This document shows positions 34,361 to 46,030 of a stretch of 64,000 nt of DNA, in pieces (the stretch's first letter is position 1; each line of letters opens with the position of its first letter). The stretch spans positions 949,001-1,013,000 of the forward strand of contig NC_073346.2 of the NCBI RefSeq assembly GCF_027580225.2, given 5' to 3'. This DNA comes from Misgurnus anguillicaudatus. Its lineage: Eukaryota; Chordata; Actinopteri; Cypriniformes; Cobitidae. The notes beneath the pieces are model-generated. The model was not told where the DNA came from. It ran no database searches and saw nothing but the letters and a program-made list of their open reading frames with translations. A program made the translations under genes and the position numbers.

Positions 34361-35589
34361 TAAACATCAATGCAATCAATACAGACAGCTAGGACAATTT
34401 AAAAGCAATCAATGAGTACAAGTGTAACTGTTCTGTAAATACAATTTGTATGCTTTTTTGAAACATGTGATAGATGGTTGCTTTCTTATATCATATGGAA
34501 TATCATTCCAAATTTTGGTGTATATGTAAAAGAAAGATTTCTGACCATAATTGTTTTTATATGAGGGGACTTGGTATAACTTCCTGTGATACTGACCTAG
34601 TGAGACGTACTGGTCTAGTATTGTCTAATGGTGTTACATTTCTAAATTATTTACTAACATAATGAATAGTTAAAAGTTAATTTTAATAGAAGCAAACCTA
34701 ACGACAATCAAATAATAATAATAAATCTATATTGTTGAACAGTGGGACTGTTAGTGGAAAATTTAGATATTTTATTTAATCCCAAAATGCTAAATAACAT
34801 TATTAAACAGTCTTGTTTAACCATTTCTGTAAGATTTTTTCCCCTTAGTTGTAACATAGTGGATATCAAAATCTAAACACTAAACTTAATCATAAAGTCA
34901 AGTTAAAGGCCTTAAACTTACATAAAGTAAAGCTTGTTGGGTTTCCTGATTAAGGATCGTCTGGACAGATGTTTTATGTTCATCTTTTTCTGCATCGTTT
35001 AAGGGTGTTTAATTTTCTTTATTTTAAAGACATTTGTGGCAAACCCTAACAAATAAATGCAAGCCACATTATTTGTGACCTGCTGAAATATATATTTTTT
35101 CACTCGATTCTTTCAAACTCTGTTGGAGGGGCCAGAGGGGGCCGTGACTGTTCGGTTTCCCCTTCCACCCAACAACTTCTCAGCCACTAAACAGACACTA
35201 ATTACTGTCCTACATGTTTGTGTGTCTGCAGGATCTTCAGACGACAAAACAAAAAACCACAACAAGCATTTTCCAGTTTTTAAAAAGCTCTGGTTTATTT
35301 ATAGGCTTGTTTATTAGTCACTAAGAGAGAAAGCAGCAGAAACAGGCAGCACTTTAAAATGTTGTTCGTGTGGAAATAATCCTGTTAGAATCTTCTGATG
35401 TTTGATGAGACTGCATTTGTATGTAGCATTGCTGCAGTTTCTCATATCTTCGCTAGACATCATTTTCACACCTTTTTTCTTGGCTAATTATTCCTAGTTA
35501 AATACAACTTTAACCTCACTTGTGGCCAATTTTATGTTCCTTTGGGTGAAAGGATAAATAAAACATAATGGGGGGGTGTCCCAGAGAGT
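34361..35589. other. Intergenic DNA with no recognised gene
   Basis: AT-rich, with short chance frames only. Confidence 0.5.
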
Positions 35590-35770
35590 GTGTAAATTAA
35601 GGCCGTAGTTATATTGGAAAATATATACAAGAAATCATGATGTGCATCTTGAGACTTAACAATGGCAATGTTAAGATATTTCAGTGCAAGCTGATGTCAC
35701 TTACGACAACTCAAATGAGCATTTTAGTCATGGACTAGACTTAAGCCCTGTCCGGGAAACCACCGCTATG
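35590..35770 (-). repeat. MITE-like repeat, minus orientation
   Basis: It contains agcattttagtcatggacta and ttaagccctgtccgggaaac. It is related, in opposite orientation, to 55041-55200: both carry the ttgtctcaagatgcacac/gtgtgcatcttgaga-type word beside a track like atatgtcagt. The end resembles the ggtttc...cagacaaggctta terminus seen at 55042. Confidence 0.55.
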
Positions 35771-36599
35771 TGTTTAGGATAAATAAAACACATGCTTTGT
35801 AATATGGCCAAGACAAAGGAGTTTATAATTTTATGTAAGAATAAACAGTGATTTGAGATGTAATGAAATCGACATGTTGATGACTGTTAAGAAGGACTGC
35901 TGGATAGGCTATTGTTCGTAGAGAATCGTTCGTTTCTTTTTGACTGCAAAAAGCATGTAGTAAAAGAGTTTGACATTCCTTAAATGTATTAATCTTGTGT
36001 TTACATGTTTCAATGTTCCCGGAAACACTACTCATTATTACTCACACCGGACCCTGTGTGGCTCCTTTCCCTCTAAATGAACAAACATGTGACCACAAAC
36101 ACGAGTGTAGACAAAACATTGATGAGCTGGACAACATCAGTGTTTATGCTGTCATTACATTAATGACATTCTGGAACTGTTTTCTGATGATGTTGAAAAA
36201 CAGGTAATTAATCAGCCTTGCATTCCTTGTGCTGCATGTTATTATTTGCTTCTGGGAGACCCAGACTACAGCCAGGTTGGGCAGCGCGAGGATGGACATG
36301 GGGCAAAATCGGAGCTGGGGTGAACTTCATAACCGGAACTGTCAGGCATCTTTAGGAACCCGAAGAGAAGGACATGGAGACAAGAACAATTTGCTGTTAC
36401 ATATCAAAGGTAAAAAAAAATAAGCAATGTCAAAATTTCGTTAAAAGTGTTGTCAGCTAGAGTGCAGCGAAAGGTGCTATAACTTTTGTTCATGTATACT
36501 CCAATGTTTGCTGTCATTCTTTGTCTATTTTTGTTCATGTCTATCTACTGTTGGTCAGTTTCATGTTTGTCGAGTACTTTTTGGTAATCTCAAATATCA
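35771..36599. other. Intergenic DNA with no recognised gene
   Basis: Short frames near 35995-36423 lack domains. No repeat structure was seen. Confidence 0.45.
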
Positions 36600-36795
36600 A
36601 AAAAGGAGCGCTGCCCGGACTCAAAAAATATGTAAAAGTCGAGGTGCTCTTTGGATAGGAGAATAGTGGTATAGCAAAAACAAAGAAAAACTCCAAGGCA
36701 CTCTCTAAAAAAGTAAAAAGCCTTTATTAATACGGCTCGGCCATAATAAACCTATTAAAACGCAAACAAGCCTTCGTCAGCCTCCCTGAGGACCA
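36600..36795 (-). repeat. Dispersed retroelement-like tail, minus orientation
   Basis: Read on the minus strand it contains ctgacgaaggcttgtttgcg, then attaataaaggctttttac and gagagtgccttggagttttt. This layout, with an AATAAA-like signal, recalls a widespread vertebrate repeat tail. I cannot assign it to a family without a search. Confidence 0.4.
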
Positions 36796-38387
36796 TGGGT
36801 CTAGTAACCCCACCGACAGTGGATTATAGTGACAGTAATACATTTAAGATCATTTCTGTAATACTCTTATTTTCAAGAATCACAATGGAATTAGATAATT
36901 ATAAACATCACAATATAGGGAAATGGCAAAACCTGGTCACATCCTTTACATTTTGTATTCATAAATTTAAGCAGATGCCTGCATCTAAAGCAAGAGACAA
37001 ATAAAGATGAAATTCCAGGTAGATCAAGCACGTTTGTATAATTAGATGAGCTGTAGTCAACTACAGTAATAACCAGCATATATGCCTCTTCTATCATTTT
37101 TCTGTTTGAAATGCACAAACAATCATGTGATATGTGAACTGCTAATAATAATTGCACAATGTTAGTAATTTTGCACAATAATGCCAGTGTTTAACCAAAA
37201 TACGAATGGGAATTTCCTCAGTAAACTCGTCACAGACTATACACATGCATAAAGAAACAAAGCCTTTCTCACGCTCATTGTGTAAAACTGTCACTCCATT
37301 AGTTCCTGTAAGTACATTATTATTTATTTCCTTCGCCTGCACTGGTCGAACACTGAATTTGGACATTGAATTTACACAGCCACACGCAGCTGTATGAAAT
37401 GGTGGAATGTACAATTATTACCCAACAAAGAATACAAAAATGACTCTCAGACAGTTGCAACATAATCCTATACTCCCCAATGGTCTAACATATCTTTAAA
37501 CCATGAATTACATGAAACTGGAAAAGGTAAAAAAGGTCTTAAACCAGTTTCATGCAAACAGTGGAAATAGTTTGCCAAACATGAAGCCCACATTCACAGT
37601 TGCTGGGTGTGTATTTGCTGAAGCATTATGGAGTGACACATGCGTACTGTGTTTACTCTCTTAGTGGTGTAAGTACTATTTAAGAATATTTGAGAGAGTT
37701 TCTGAGGGTGAGTTTTAAGACAAAGGTAAAAGGGAATTTCGAAATAGTGACTTTTCACAATAATAGCAGTAAACCGGACTTTTACATTTCTGAAGACATT
37801 TTTGGGGTGCCCATGTTGATTTAGTCGCTCTAATGTGTTCATAAAGTGCCCATACGCAAAAATGCATGGCAACGTTCATATTTATGAAAATGGTCTTTGA
37901 CGTGGAAAAGTGCTTGCGTCAGGGTCAGAGCAGCACATGCACTTTTGCTTGTCCAAATACCTGCAGGTTTTTGGAAATATAAACTAATCCTGTTACACTA
38001 AGTTTGTTTAACCATCTTCATGGTACAGGCCCCTGGTATTTGTAGTCTTTTCTGTTACACTGTACTAATTGGTCTTTGGTGTCTATTTTTTCATGATTAG
38101 GGGAGAGCCTAATTAACAACACTGTCTAAAATGTACTGAGCACCATACATCACAATGTTATAAATCTCATGCCAAATGAAAGAAGGAAGTCTTGGGCACA
38201 TATGTTGTATTCATTACATTTTCATAACTCATTACGGAGTTGTAGACTATTGAATAGAAAATGTTCACTTGTGACAATTTGCCCCAATTTGGACAATTTG
38301 GTAAGTTATCACGCTAGATTATCTAGATTATCTCAAACCAGAACTGGAAATATTAACTCTAGGGTTAATTAGCCCTGGGTAAAGGAG
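36796..38387. other. Intergenic DNA with no recognised gene
   Basis: AT-rich, with only short frames on both strands and no domains. Confidence 0.5.
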
Positions 38388-38772
38388 CGTTTTACACTTG
38401 TAATTTAGAAGCTGGGTTATCCCTGAAATTAAACCAGGGTTATGAAACCCTACTGAGAAGCCCTACTTTTGTGGGGTTAACCCCGCATTGCAGTGCTAAA
38501 TGCACGCAGTGTTAAACGAAGCATGTTATGACCCCAATTAAACAAGGTTGCTTGATAATTACAGACAGGTGTATGAGACACCTGACCTAGAGTTTAGAAA
38601 TGCACAGTGTGAAACTTCAGATTATGAAAACCCAGGGTTATCTCTTACCCTCTGGTCAAGTATGAACAGTGTGAAATGTAAACCAGATAACCCAGGATTC
38701 TGTTAACCCAGAGTTTAGAATAACCCAGGGTTTAGAATAAGCAAGGGTTAACTATTCCAGTGTGAAAAGCAT
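38388..38772. repeat. MITE-like repeat rich in gggtta/taaccc words
   Basis: The left end gcgttttacactt pairs with the right end ccagtgtgaaaagc as an imperfect inverted repeat. The interior repeats accagggttat, cccagggtta and taacccaggattc on both strands. It encodes nothing. Confidence 0.5.
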
Positions 38773-40070
38773 GTGACGACCTGCCCCAAAGTCACTCAGA
38801 CAACTTGCCCCAAACAGACATGTGTGCTATTGTTGGCTAAATCTCAGGGTTAGCTCAACATAGCACGTCACATAGGCCTCAAAAGACACGTTATTGTCTC
38901 CTCTTTTTTTCTGTGTAAACTAATATTTTTTAACATTCATACCCAAGTTATGAACAGTGTGACAACTTACCCCTACCTTATGTTTTCATTGTCTCTTGTT
39001 AAGCTTTGTTTGTTTCAGTCTGCTCTTAAGTGAGTCTTATGTTTGTCAAGTTCAGTTCACAGATGTTTAATCATGTTCAAGTCAAGTCTTTACTTCTTAA
39101 TTTCTTTATTTTAAACTGCATCTGGGTTCTAACACTCAACTTCACTACATTACACAGTACAGTACAGAGCTCCAGCCAATACATTTACATAAGAAAGGGT
39201 GAAGAGGGATGGGCGCATTGTCACAGTGAGTAACCGAGACCTTTAATTTACAGGTGTAATCCTCACGAGAAAGAGACATTGAAGATCAGCATAATGACAG
39301 GAGAGAGCGGCTAACAGACTGCTACGAGAACAAGAATTCACAGATTGGTATGTGTCTGTGTCAAGCGAGACTCTGTGACACTACAACATCGAATCGTCAT
39401 ACTAATTTACACTCATAAATGTGCTTTTAGAGAAACCGCCCCAGGATGTGTTGCATTAGCCAGATAAAAGCAAATTCATCTGTGCTATCTCTAGAAAATA
39501 GTTCTCATCACATTTTATTTGCCTTTGAAATTCAAGAAGCAATTTTTGACTGATGGTAGAATGTCCAGAGGGCTGTTTGAGAGTGACTGGGTGCATTTAA
39601 GAGCATTTGAATTCACTTAATTACAGGGCCAAACAAAGTTGCGCTGAAATGTCAACATCTTCACGGAAGAATAGTTAGTCCGGCTGAACATTTGACATTT
39701 GTCTAGACATGTGATTCCCCACCGCACAGGAAGTGCACCTGATAAACAACAACATCCCATGTTCACAGCACATTGGGAAATGTGTGGACAATATCCGAGT
39801 GGAAAAACGTGCATGTTCTGAGCACAACACAACAAACATGAGACTGTAGCTTTTGAAACCATTTATTCTCATGTATTGGAAACTTGACTTAGACCATATG
39901 GTAGTGGAAATAAAATACAGGATATTAGATATAGATAATATAAACATACAGCATTGCAGTTAGACAATAAGTTTATATACGATATAGCCTCTTTTGTAAA
40001 CAGATCGAAAGAAAATAAGGAGAATTTTTATATGTCATGAAATAAGTCAATTATAGATACAGAAGTATAT
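38773..40070. other. Intergenic DNA with no recognised gene
   Basis: AT-rich up to the DIRS left end. No supported frame. Confidence 0.5.
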
Positions 40071-40281
40071 GTTCCCTTTCAGTCGGTCACTACGACGTCA
40101 CGTCGTGACCGACGAACCGGGAACCGCTCCGCGGTGGCAAATCCACCTCGAGAAGCCACCAAAAAGGCCAATGAAATTGGCACGCAGACCACCCGCACCT
40201 GCTGCGCCGCCCAGCCGCGCGGGCACACAATGAGAGGCAGGTGCAGCAATCAAACCAGCCCCTCGCTTCGAAGCCGGCAGC
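40071..40281 (+). repeat. Left inverted terminal repeat of the DIRS element
   Basis: Its reverse complement is found, with small indels, at 46031 to about 46215. Shared blocks include ggtgcagcaatcaa, ggccaatgaaattggc and gaaccgctccgcggtggcaa. The outermost 50 bp (gttccctttcagtcgg onward) is copied in reverse complement in the internal complementary region. Confidence 0.9.
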
Positions 40282-40561
40282 ATTCTGCTCTTGAGAAGCA
40301 ATCCTTTCTGGGACCTCTGTGTGTGTCGAAGTTGGTAGGACAGACAGCACCTCAGCGGAGACTCGCATTTTGTTCCACCTCTTTAATTTCTATCTTTTGA
40401 TTTTATTTGAGTGTGTCGTTGCCTCTCCCCTGCGTGCTTCATCAACTCACGCATTACATCTAAAGAGTGAATTCCCTAAAAGAGCAACACGAGCTTGAAC
40501 TTGTGCCTTTGTAAAGGCAGCCGTTCTCTCGTGTCACAGGTCGGGTGGCGTCCTTTTCAGG

Positions 40562-42009
40562 ATGACATTCCGACCGTGTGCATCGTCCGGATGCGGGCTG
40601 TACATGAATCCTCGTGACGGCCACGATCGTTGCCTCTCATGCTTGGGGCTTGAGCATGCGGAGGCAGCGTTTCGCGACAGTACATGTCAGGTTTGTCTGA
40701 ACATGACTGTGGTGGATTTGCGCAGTCGGGTGGCGTACCTCCGGGACCGCCGCCCCCCTTCCAAGCCATCCGGCGCTAAGAAGGCGGCCGTGATGCTTGC
40801 GAAGGACGACTTGCGCATCACGGTGCTGAATAAGTCCACCGACGGTGGCAGTGAAGTTCAGCACCCTGATCCACAGCCGGAGGTGCCAATGGAAACCGGG
40901 AGCGCGTGTTCTACGTTGCCCTCGGGGACCGCTGGCACCACACGGGATTCTGTTTCGTCCGCAGCATCGGAGGGGGGGCCGTCTCTCTCGGACGTTGAGT
41001 CTGACCCTCTGCCTCCTTCGGGACGGTTAGAGGGCGCTGCGCTCGACCCCGAGATGACGGCCATGCTCGCTCGGGCGGCGGGTACGGTCGGAGTGGAGTG
41101 GCGTCAACCATCTCCACCCGAGCCATCCCGCCTAGATGATTGGTACTTTGGGTCTGCTAGAACAGAGCAGACCCAGCCACCAGTGCCTTTCTTCCCCGAG
41201 ATTCATGAGGAACTGACACGGTCGTGGAAAAATCCTTTTCCTCCCGGAAGCAGCCGTATCAGCCCTCACCCCTCACCACCCTCGACGGCGGGGCCGCTAG
41301 AGGGTACACCGATCTCCCCCCGGTTGAGCGTCCTGTCGCAATGCAACTGTGTTTGGCCGGGTCCTCTTCCCATTGGCGAGATCGGCCGACCCTCCCCTCG
41401 CGGGCATGTAGGTACTCCTCTGCACTAACAGGATGTGCCTACCGTGCTTGTGGGGAAGCCGCCTCTGCCATCCATGCCATGGCATTACTTCAGGTACACC
41501 AGGCTAAGGCACTGCGTGACCTGGACAAGGGTGGTCACGATTCGGCCGCATTTAAAGAGCTCCGTCCGGCTACTGATTTGGCGCTCAGAGCCACTAAGGT
41601 CACCGCACGGGCGGTCGGACGTGCGATGTCCACTTTGGTGGTCCAGGACCGCCATCTCTGGCTGTGCCTGGCTGACATGCGGGAGCAGGACCGTATTAAG
41701 CTCCTAGATGCTCCGGTGTCCCAGGCCGGCCTGTTCGGCGAGAGGGTGGAAAACTTTGCACAGGCGGTTTCCACCGCTCAGAAACAGACTGAGGCCATTG
41801 CGAAGATCCTGCCGCGTCGGAAACGTCCATCTGCCCCTTCGACGTCGGCACCTCAGTCTGCCTCTCGCCGAGGGCGTCCTGCGGCGGCCGCCCCCGTTCC
41901 TCATCGGGGCACTTCTTCTAGGAAGCGAGGAACCGGCCGCCAGCAGCCCGCCTTGCCCGCTCAGCAGCCTGCTAAGAGAGGTGGAAAACGTAAGGCTAAA
42001 CTACCCTGA
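40562..42009 (+). pseudogene. DIRS gag-like ORF with one frameshift
   Basis: The first frame starts at the ATG at 40562 and reads MTFRPCASSGCGLYMNPRDG; a Cys/His cluster (CGLYM, HDRCLSC, then CQVC) suggests a zinc-binding motif at residues about 8-45. The middle is Ser/Pro-rich. A one-base shift near 41238-41250, inside the ttttcctccc run after WKNPF, moves the frame, and the ORF continues as LTTLDGGAARGY, HAMALLQVHQAKALRDL, QDRHLWLCLADM and a basic C-terminus RGGKRKAKLP to TGA at 42007-42009. The likely role is the RNA-packaging structural protein. Removing one base would restore a single frame of about 480 codons, which suggests a recent loss. Confidence 0.85.
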
Positions 42010-42184
42010 GATGGGCGACCTGGAGATGGAGGGGATCGCTCTACGGAAGATGGTGAAGGCACCACTCCCCCACCGGAGGAGGGCCGGGTGGGGAATCCTT
42101 GGTTTCAGTTTTTTTCTGTTCCGCCGGCTTTTCAGCCGGCACCCACAAAACCACAAAAAGAGCGAATTCCTCTTCCTTCTCCAG
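41990..42184 (+). other. Candidate intron joining the gag frame to the RT frame
   Basis: A donor-like gtaagg follows gtggaaaac at 41989/41990. A pyrimidine tract (ttcctcttccttctccag) ends at 42184. Removing these 195 bp joins aaa-c to gt-ctt-cag, which keeps the gag frame and enters the RT frame exactly, and it removes the gag stop at 42007. The acceptor tract is also present in the old copy near 6700-6716, but its donor is not. The RT frame has no early ATG of its own. No transcript evidence is available, so this is inference. Confidence 0.45.
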
Positions 42185-44307
42185 GTCTTCAGAGGAGCGT
42201 GAGAGTTACGGACGGGCACAAAGCCCTATGTCCTCCTCCTCCTCTTTCGCCACCGGGTGTGTCACGACGGGTGAGTCTTCTACATCGAGATCTCCCCATC
42301 TCTGCCCCCCATCAGGGGAAAAAGGTGAGTGGCACACCTCACAACACCTCCGTTGCTGTTATCACAGAGAGCGCAGCAACCGTTACATCCGCTCCCCTCG
42401 CCGCGGGTACTCCGATCGTGCCGTTAATTCCCCTCGCTCGGTATCTGGGGGCGTGGGAAGCGCTTCCCAGCCCGTCGAGATGGCTTTTACGCACGATTCG
42501 TCTCGGCTACGCGATTCAATTCGCCCGGCGCCCTCCCAAATTTGCGGGCATTCGGTTTACTACGGTGAAAAACGCCGACGCGCATGTTCTCCGTGCCGAG
42601 ATCGCTGTTCTTTTGGCGGAAGATGCGATCGAACCGATCCCTCCAGCCGAGATGAAATCTGGGTATTACAGCCCTTATTTCATTGTACCCAAGAAAAGCG
42701 GCGGGTTGCGACCGATCCTGGACCTGCGTTTACTGAATCGAGCGCTTCACAAATTGCCATTCAAAATGCTGACGCACAAGAGCATATTTCAATGCATTCG
42801 TCCAAACGATTGGTTCGCAGCCATCGATCTGAAGGACGCGTACTTTCATGTCTCGATACTTCCTCGACACAGGCCGTTTCTCCGCTTCGCGTTCGAGGGG
42901 CGGGCATATCAGTACAAAGTCTTACCGTTCGGGCTTTCTCTCTCTCCCCGTGTATTCACGAAAGTAGTCGAGGGGGCATTAAAACCCCTGAGAGAGAATG
43001 GTGTGCGCATTCTAGCGTATCTCGACGATTGGTTAATAATAGCCGAGTCCCGTCAGATGCTTTGCGATCACACGGACCGTGTGTTAAAACACCTCGCCCG
43101 TCTCGGTCTTCAGGTCAACTGGGAAAAGAGCAAACTTTGCCCGACGCAGAGGATCTCTTTTCTCGGTATGGAACTGGATTCGGTCAATTTAACCGCACGT
43201 CTAACCGAAGCGCGTGTGCAATCCATTCTGACTTGTCTAAATTCATTCAATGGCAAGAGCGTGGTCCCTCTGAAACAATTACAGAAGCTCCTGGGTCATA
43301 TGGCAGCAGCAGCGGCCGTGACACCGCTCGGGCTGCTCCATATGAGACCGCTTCAGCGTTGGCTTCACGACCGAATCCCGAAGAGAGCGTGGCTCACCGG
43401 CGCGCACCGCGTAACGATCACACCGACGTGCCGTCTCCATTTCACTCCGTGGTTAGACCCGTCATTCCTCAGAGCAGGGGTATCATTAAAACAGGTCTCC
43501 AGGCATGCCATTGTGTGCACGGATGCCTCCAACATGGGGTGGGGAGCCACGTACGACGGGGATGCAGTTTCTGGTGTCTGGACGACATTCCAGAGACGTT
43601 TGCATATAAATTGCCTCGAGTTGTTGGCTGTGCATCTCGCTCTCATTCGTTTCAGCAACGAGCTCCGAGACAAGGATGTATTAATTCGCACCGACAACAT
43701 TGCGACTGTTGCGTATATCAATCGCCAAGGCAGTTTGCGCTCTCGTTACCTGTTGCATCTTGCCCGTCATCTCCTCCTTTGGAGTCAGAAGAATCTGAGG
43801 TCTCTTCATGCCATTCACATCCCAGGGTTACTCAACACAGCGGCAGATGCGCTCTCACGAGCAGCGCGTCCTGGCGAATGGCGGCTCCACCCCCAGACGG
43901 TTCAGCTAATTTGGAAACGTTTCGGCAAAGCACAGGTAGACCTGTTTGCCTCCCCAGAAACGACACATTGTCGCCTGTTCTATTCACTGAACGAGGGAAC
44001 TCTCGGGGTGGATGCACTGGCACACAGCTGGCCGCGGGGTTTACACAAATACGCCTTCCCCCCAGTGAGCCTCATTGCGCAAACACTGTGCAAAGTCAGG
44101 GAGGACGAGGAGCGCATTCTCTTAGTCGCGCCGTATTGGGCAACCAGGAATTGGTTTCCAGAACTCGCGCTCCTCGCGACAGCCCCTCCCTGGAAGATTC
44201 CCCTGAAGAAGGACCTTCTTTCTCAAGAAGGGGGCACATTATGGCACCCGCGTCCCGATCTATGGAACCTTCATGTGTGGTCGCTGGACGGGACGCGGAG
44301 GTTCTAA
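42185..44307 (+). CDS. DIRS reverse transcriptase-RNase H
   Basis: This copies DIRS RNA into DNA and degrades the RNA strand. The frame is open from 42088 to the TAA ending at 44307. RT motifs in order: VPKKSGGLRPILDLRLLN (about 42688), AAIDLKDAYFHV (about 42817), LPFGLSLSPRVFTK, the catalytic YLDDWLI near 43018, and FLGMELD. RNase H follows with CTDASNMGWGA near 43517, HINCLELLAV, RTDNIATVAYIN and ADALSRAARPGEW near 43846. A C-terminal block (VDLFASPETTHC, HSWPRGLHKYAFPP, PYWATRNWFPEL) matches the region between RNase H and the recombinase in DIRS elements, where a methyltransferase-like domain is described; I see no clear catalytic motif for that. All motifs look intact. Start: no ATG upstream of the first motifs, so expression probably needs splicing or frameshifting. 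Its last 67 bp overlap the recombinase ORF. Confidence 0.9.
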
Positions 44308-44642
44308 ATGATTTACCGCAAGCGGTATCTAACACTATTTTTGCGGCGCGAGCGCAGTCTACTAGACAGGCTTATAAGTTTAAATGGAACCTGTTCATTG
44401 CTTGGTGTGCTTCGCAGTCAGAAGACCCCCGAGAATGCTCTATTAGAGTCGTGCTTTCATACCTTCAGCATCGTCTGGAGAAGAGGCTGTCACCTTCTAC
44501 CATTAAAGTAGATATCGCGGCAATATCCGCGCACCACTCACCGATAAACGATAGGTCTTTGGGCCAGCACGATCCTGTTATTAAATTCTTAAGAGGCGCA
44601 CGAAGGCTGAATCCTTCACGCCCTCCCTCTATTCCTCATTGA
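42228..44642 (+). other. Long open frame overlapping RT and continuous with the recombinase frame
   Basis: From an ATG at 42228 a second frame stays open for 804 codons to the TGA at 44640-44642, overlapping RT almost completely. It runs through the ATG of the recombinase (44241) in the same frame. The overlapping part is rich in Ser and Arg with no domain I know. Overlap of the recombinase and RT ORFs is a described feature of Dictyostelium DIRS-1. Whether the overlapping part is translated here is unknown, and GC-rich codon use could favour such a frame by chance. Confidence 0.45.
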
Positions 44643-45305
44643 GACCTGTCCGTGGTGCTGAAAGCACTCCAGCTTGCCCCATTCGAGCCTCTGCATTCTG
44701 TGAGTATCAAATTTCTCACAATGAAAACTTTAACTCTTCTTGCACTGGCTTCGGTTAAACGGATAGGGGATCTTCATGCATTCTCGGTCAACGATTCGTG
44801 CCTTCAGTTCGGGCCCGCTAATATCAGTGTAACATTGAGACCCAGGCCCGGCTACGTGCCCAAAGTTCCCACCACTCCTTTTAAAGATCAGGTGGTGAAC
44901 TTGCAAGCGCTGCCACCGGAGGAGGCAGACCCAGCCATGGCTTTGTTATGCCCTGTGCACGCATTGCGTGTATATGTGGACCGAACTCAAAGCTTTAGAA
45001 CCTCAGAGCAGCTCTTTGTCTGTTACGGTGGTCAGCAGAAAGGGAAGGCTGTCACTAAGCAGAGGATGTCTCATTGGATTGTAGACACTATTGCCCTCGC
45101 GTATGAAAAGCAGGGTGTCCCTTGTCCCTTTAATTTGAGAGCCCACTCTACTAGAAGTGTGGCATCATCTTGGGCATTTGCTCGTGGTTCCTCGCTAGCA
45201 GACATTTGTAGAGCGGCTGGCTGGGCGACACCTAACACGTTCACCAGATTTTATAGTGTTCGTGTTGAGCCGGTATCCTCTCGTGTTCTCTCCTCAAACC
45301 GGTAG
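44241..45305 (+). CDS. DIRS tyrosine recombinase, interrupted by one TGA
   Basis: This integrates the circular DIRS DNA by strand exchange without target duplication. The ATG at 44241 starts MAPASRSMEPSC; a core-binding region follows (QAVSNTIFAARAQSTRQAYK, SPSTIKVDIAAISAHHSP). A TGA at 44640-44642 interrupts just after RPPSIPH, and the same frame continues DLSVVLKALQLAPFEPL. The catalytic region has Arg in VKRIGDL (codon at about 44759), HSTR (His 45144, Arg 45153) and nucleophile Tyr in FTRFYSV (45252). Apart from the TGA all catalytic residues are present. TGG is the likely ancestral codon (WDL in related DIRS elements, from memory of the family). Read-through would give about 354 residues. 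Confidence 0.85.
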
Positions 45306-45870
45306 AAACACTCAGAGTTGGCTCCTGTGTCGGCTTGCAGCCTCTGTTTTGGTGCTCCACGACTGCACCACTATGGAAGGCCATAAGGTCAAAATGTCAC
45401 AAAATAAGGTTTTGACTTTCCTCCATCGCCTTGACAGTCGATGTTGCGGAGCGTCAGCTGTCAGCTTCTCACTAGCTGTATTCCTGAAAACCAGTGTTTG
45501 GCTAGGCCCCCGTATAGCGCCCCCGTCCTATGCGTGTATTTTCCGTGGAGCTAATCTACCACGTTGTCCCTTGCAGAGCCCGCTCTGCTCTCTCTCTAGT
45601 ATAAATATAGTTATGAGAGTCACGTCATAGACCTACGGGCTATTTTTCGCCACCCATTCGTACAATCTCCTCTGGGTTGGCTCCGCAGCGTCTCCTAGTT
45701 TCGCCCAGGCTGGATTCGCTTCCCAGTTTGCCTAGTTCACTACCGTGGGTTTAGGAACAAGTAGTGACCGGCCTTCTGCTGTAAGCCCAGGTTCCGTCTC
45801 TTGTAAAGTGAAGAAGGAAGGTTTTACGCAGGCACTGGAAGGGTCAGCTCCAGTGGTGCTTTAGTAGGGA
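45306..45870 (+). other. 3' untranslated region of the DIRS element
   Basis: Non-coding region between the recombinase stop and the internal complementary region. It matches 9898-10351 of the old copy and, in reverse, 49790-50005 of the third fragment. Confidence 0.75.
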
Positions 45871-45982
45871 TTCCCAATTCGTCGGTCACGACGTGACGTC
45901 GTAGTGACCGACTGAAAGGGAACGTCTCGGTTACGTATGTAACCCTCGTTCCCTGAAGGAAGGGAACGGAGACGTCACGTCC
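45871..45982 (+). repeat. Internal complementary region of the DIRS element
   Basis: The first half (ttcccaattcgtcggtcacg to gactgaaagggaac, ending 45923) is the reverse complement of the left extremity at 40071-40124. The second half, from 45924 (gtctcggttacgtatgtaac), is the reverse complement of the right extremity ending at 46266. In the DIRS replication model this region templates completion of both ends on a circular intermediate. Confidence 0.92.
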
Positions 45983-46030
45983 CGTCGCCACAGTTGCTGT
46001 TCCACTGCTGAGTCGGCCGGCCCCTTTATT

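Noticed and set aside
43365..43721. 118-codon minus-strand ORF
   Set aside because: Antisense shadow of the RNase H part of the DIRS RT ORF.
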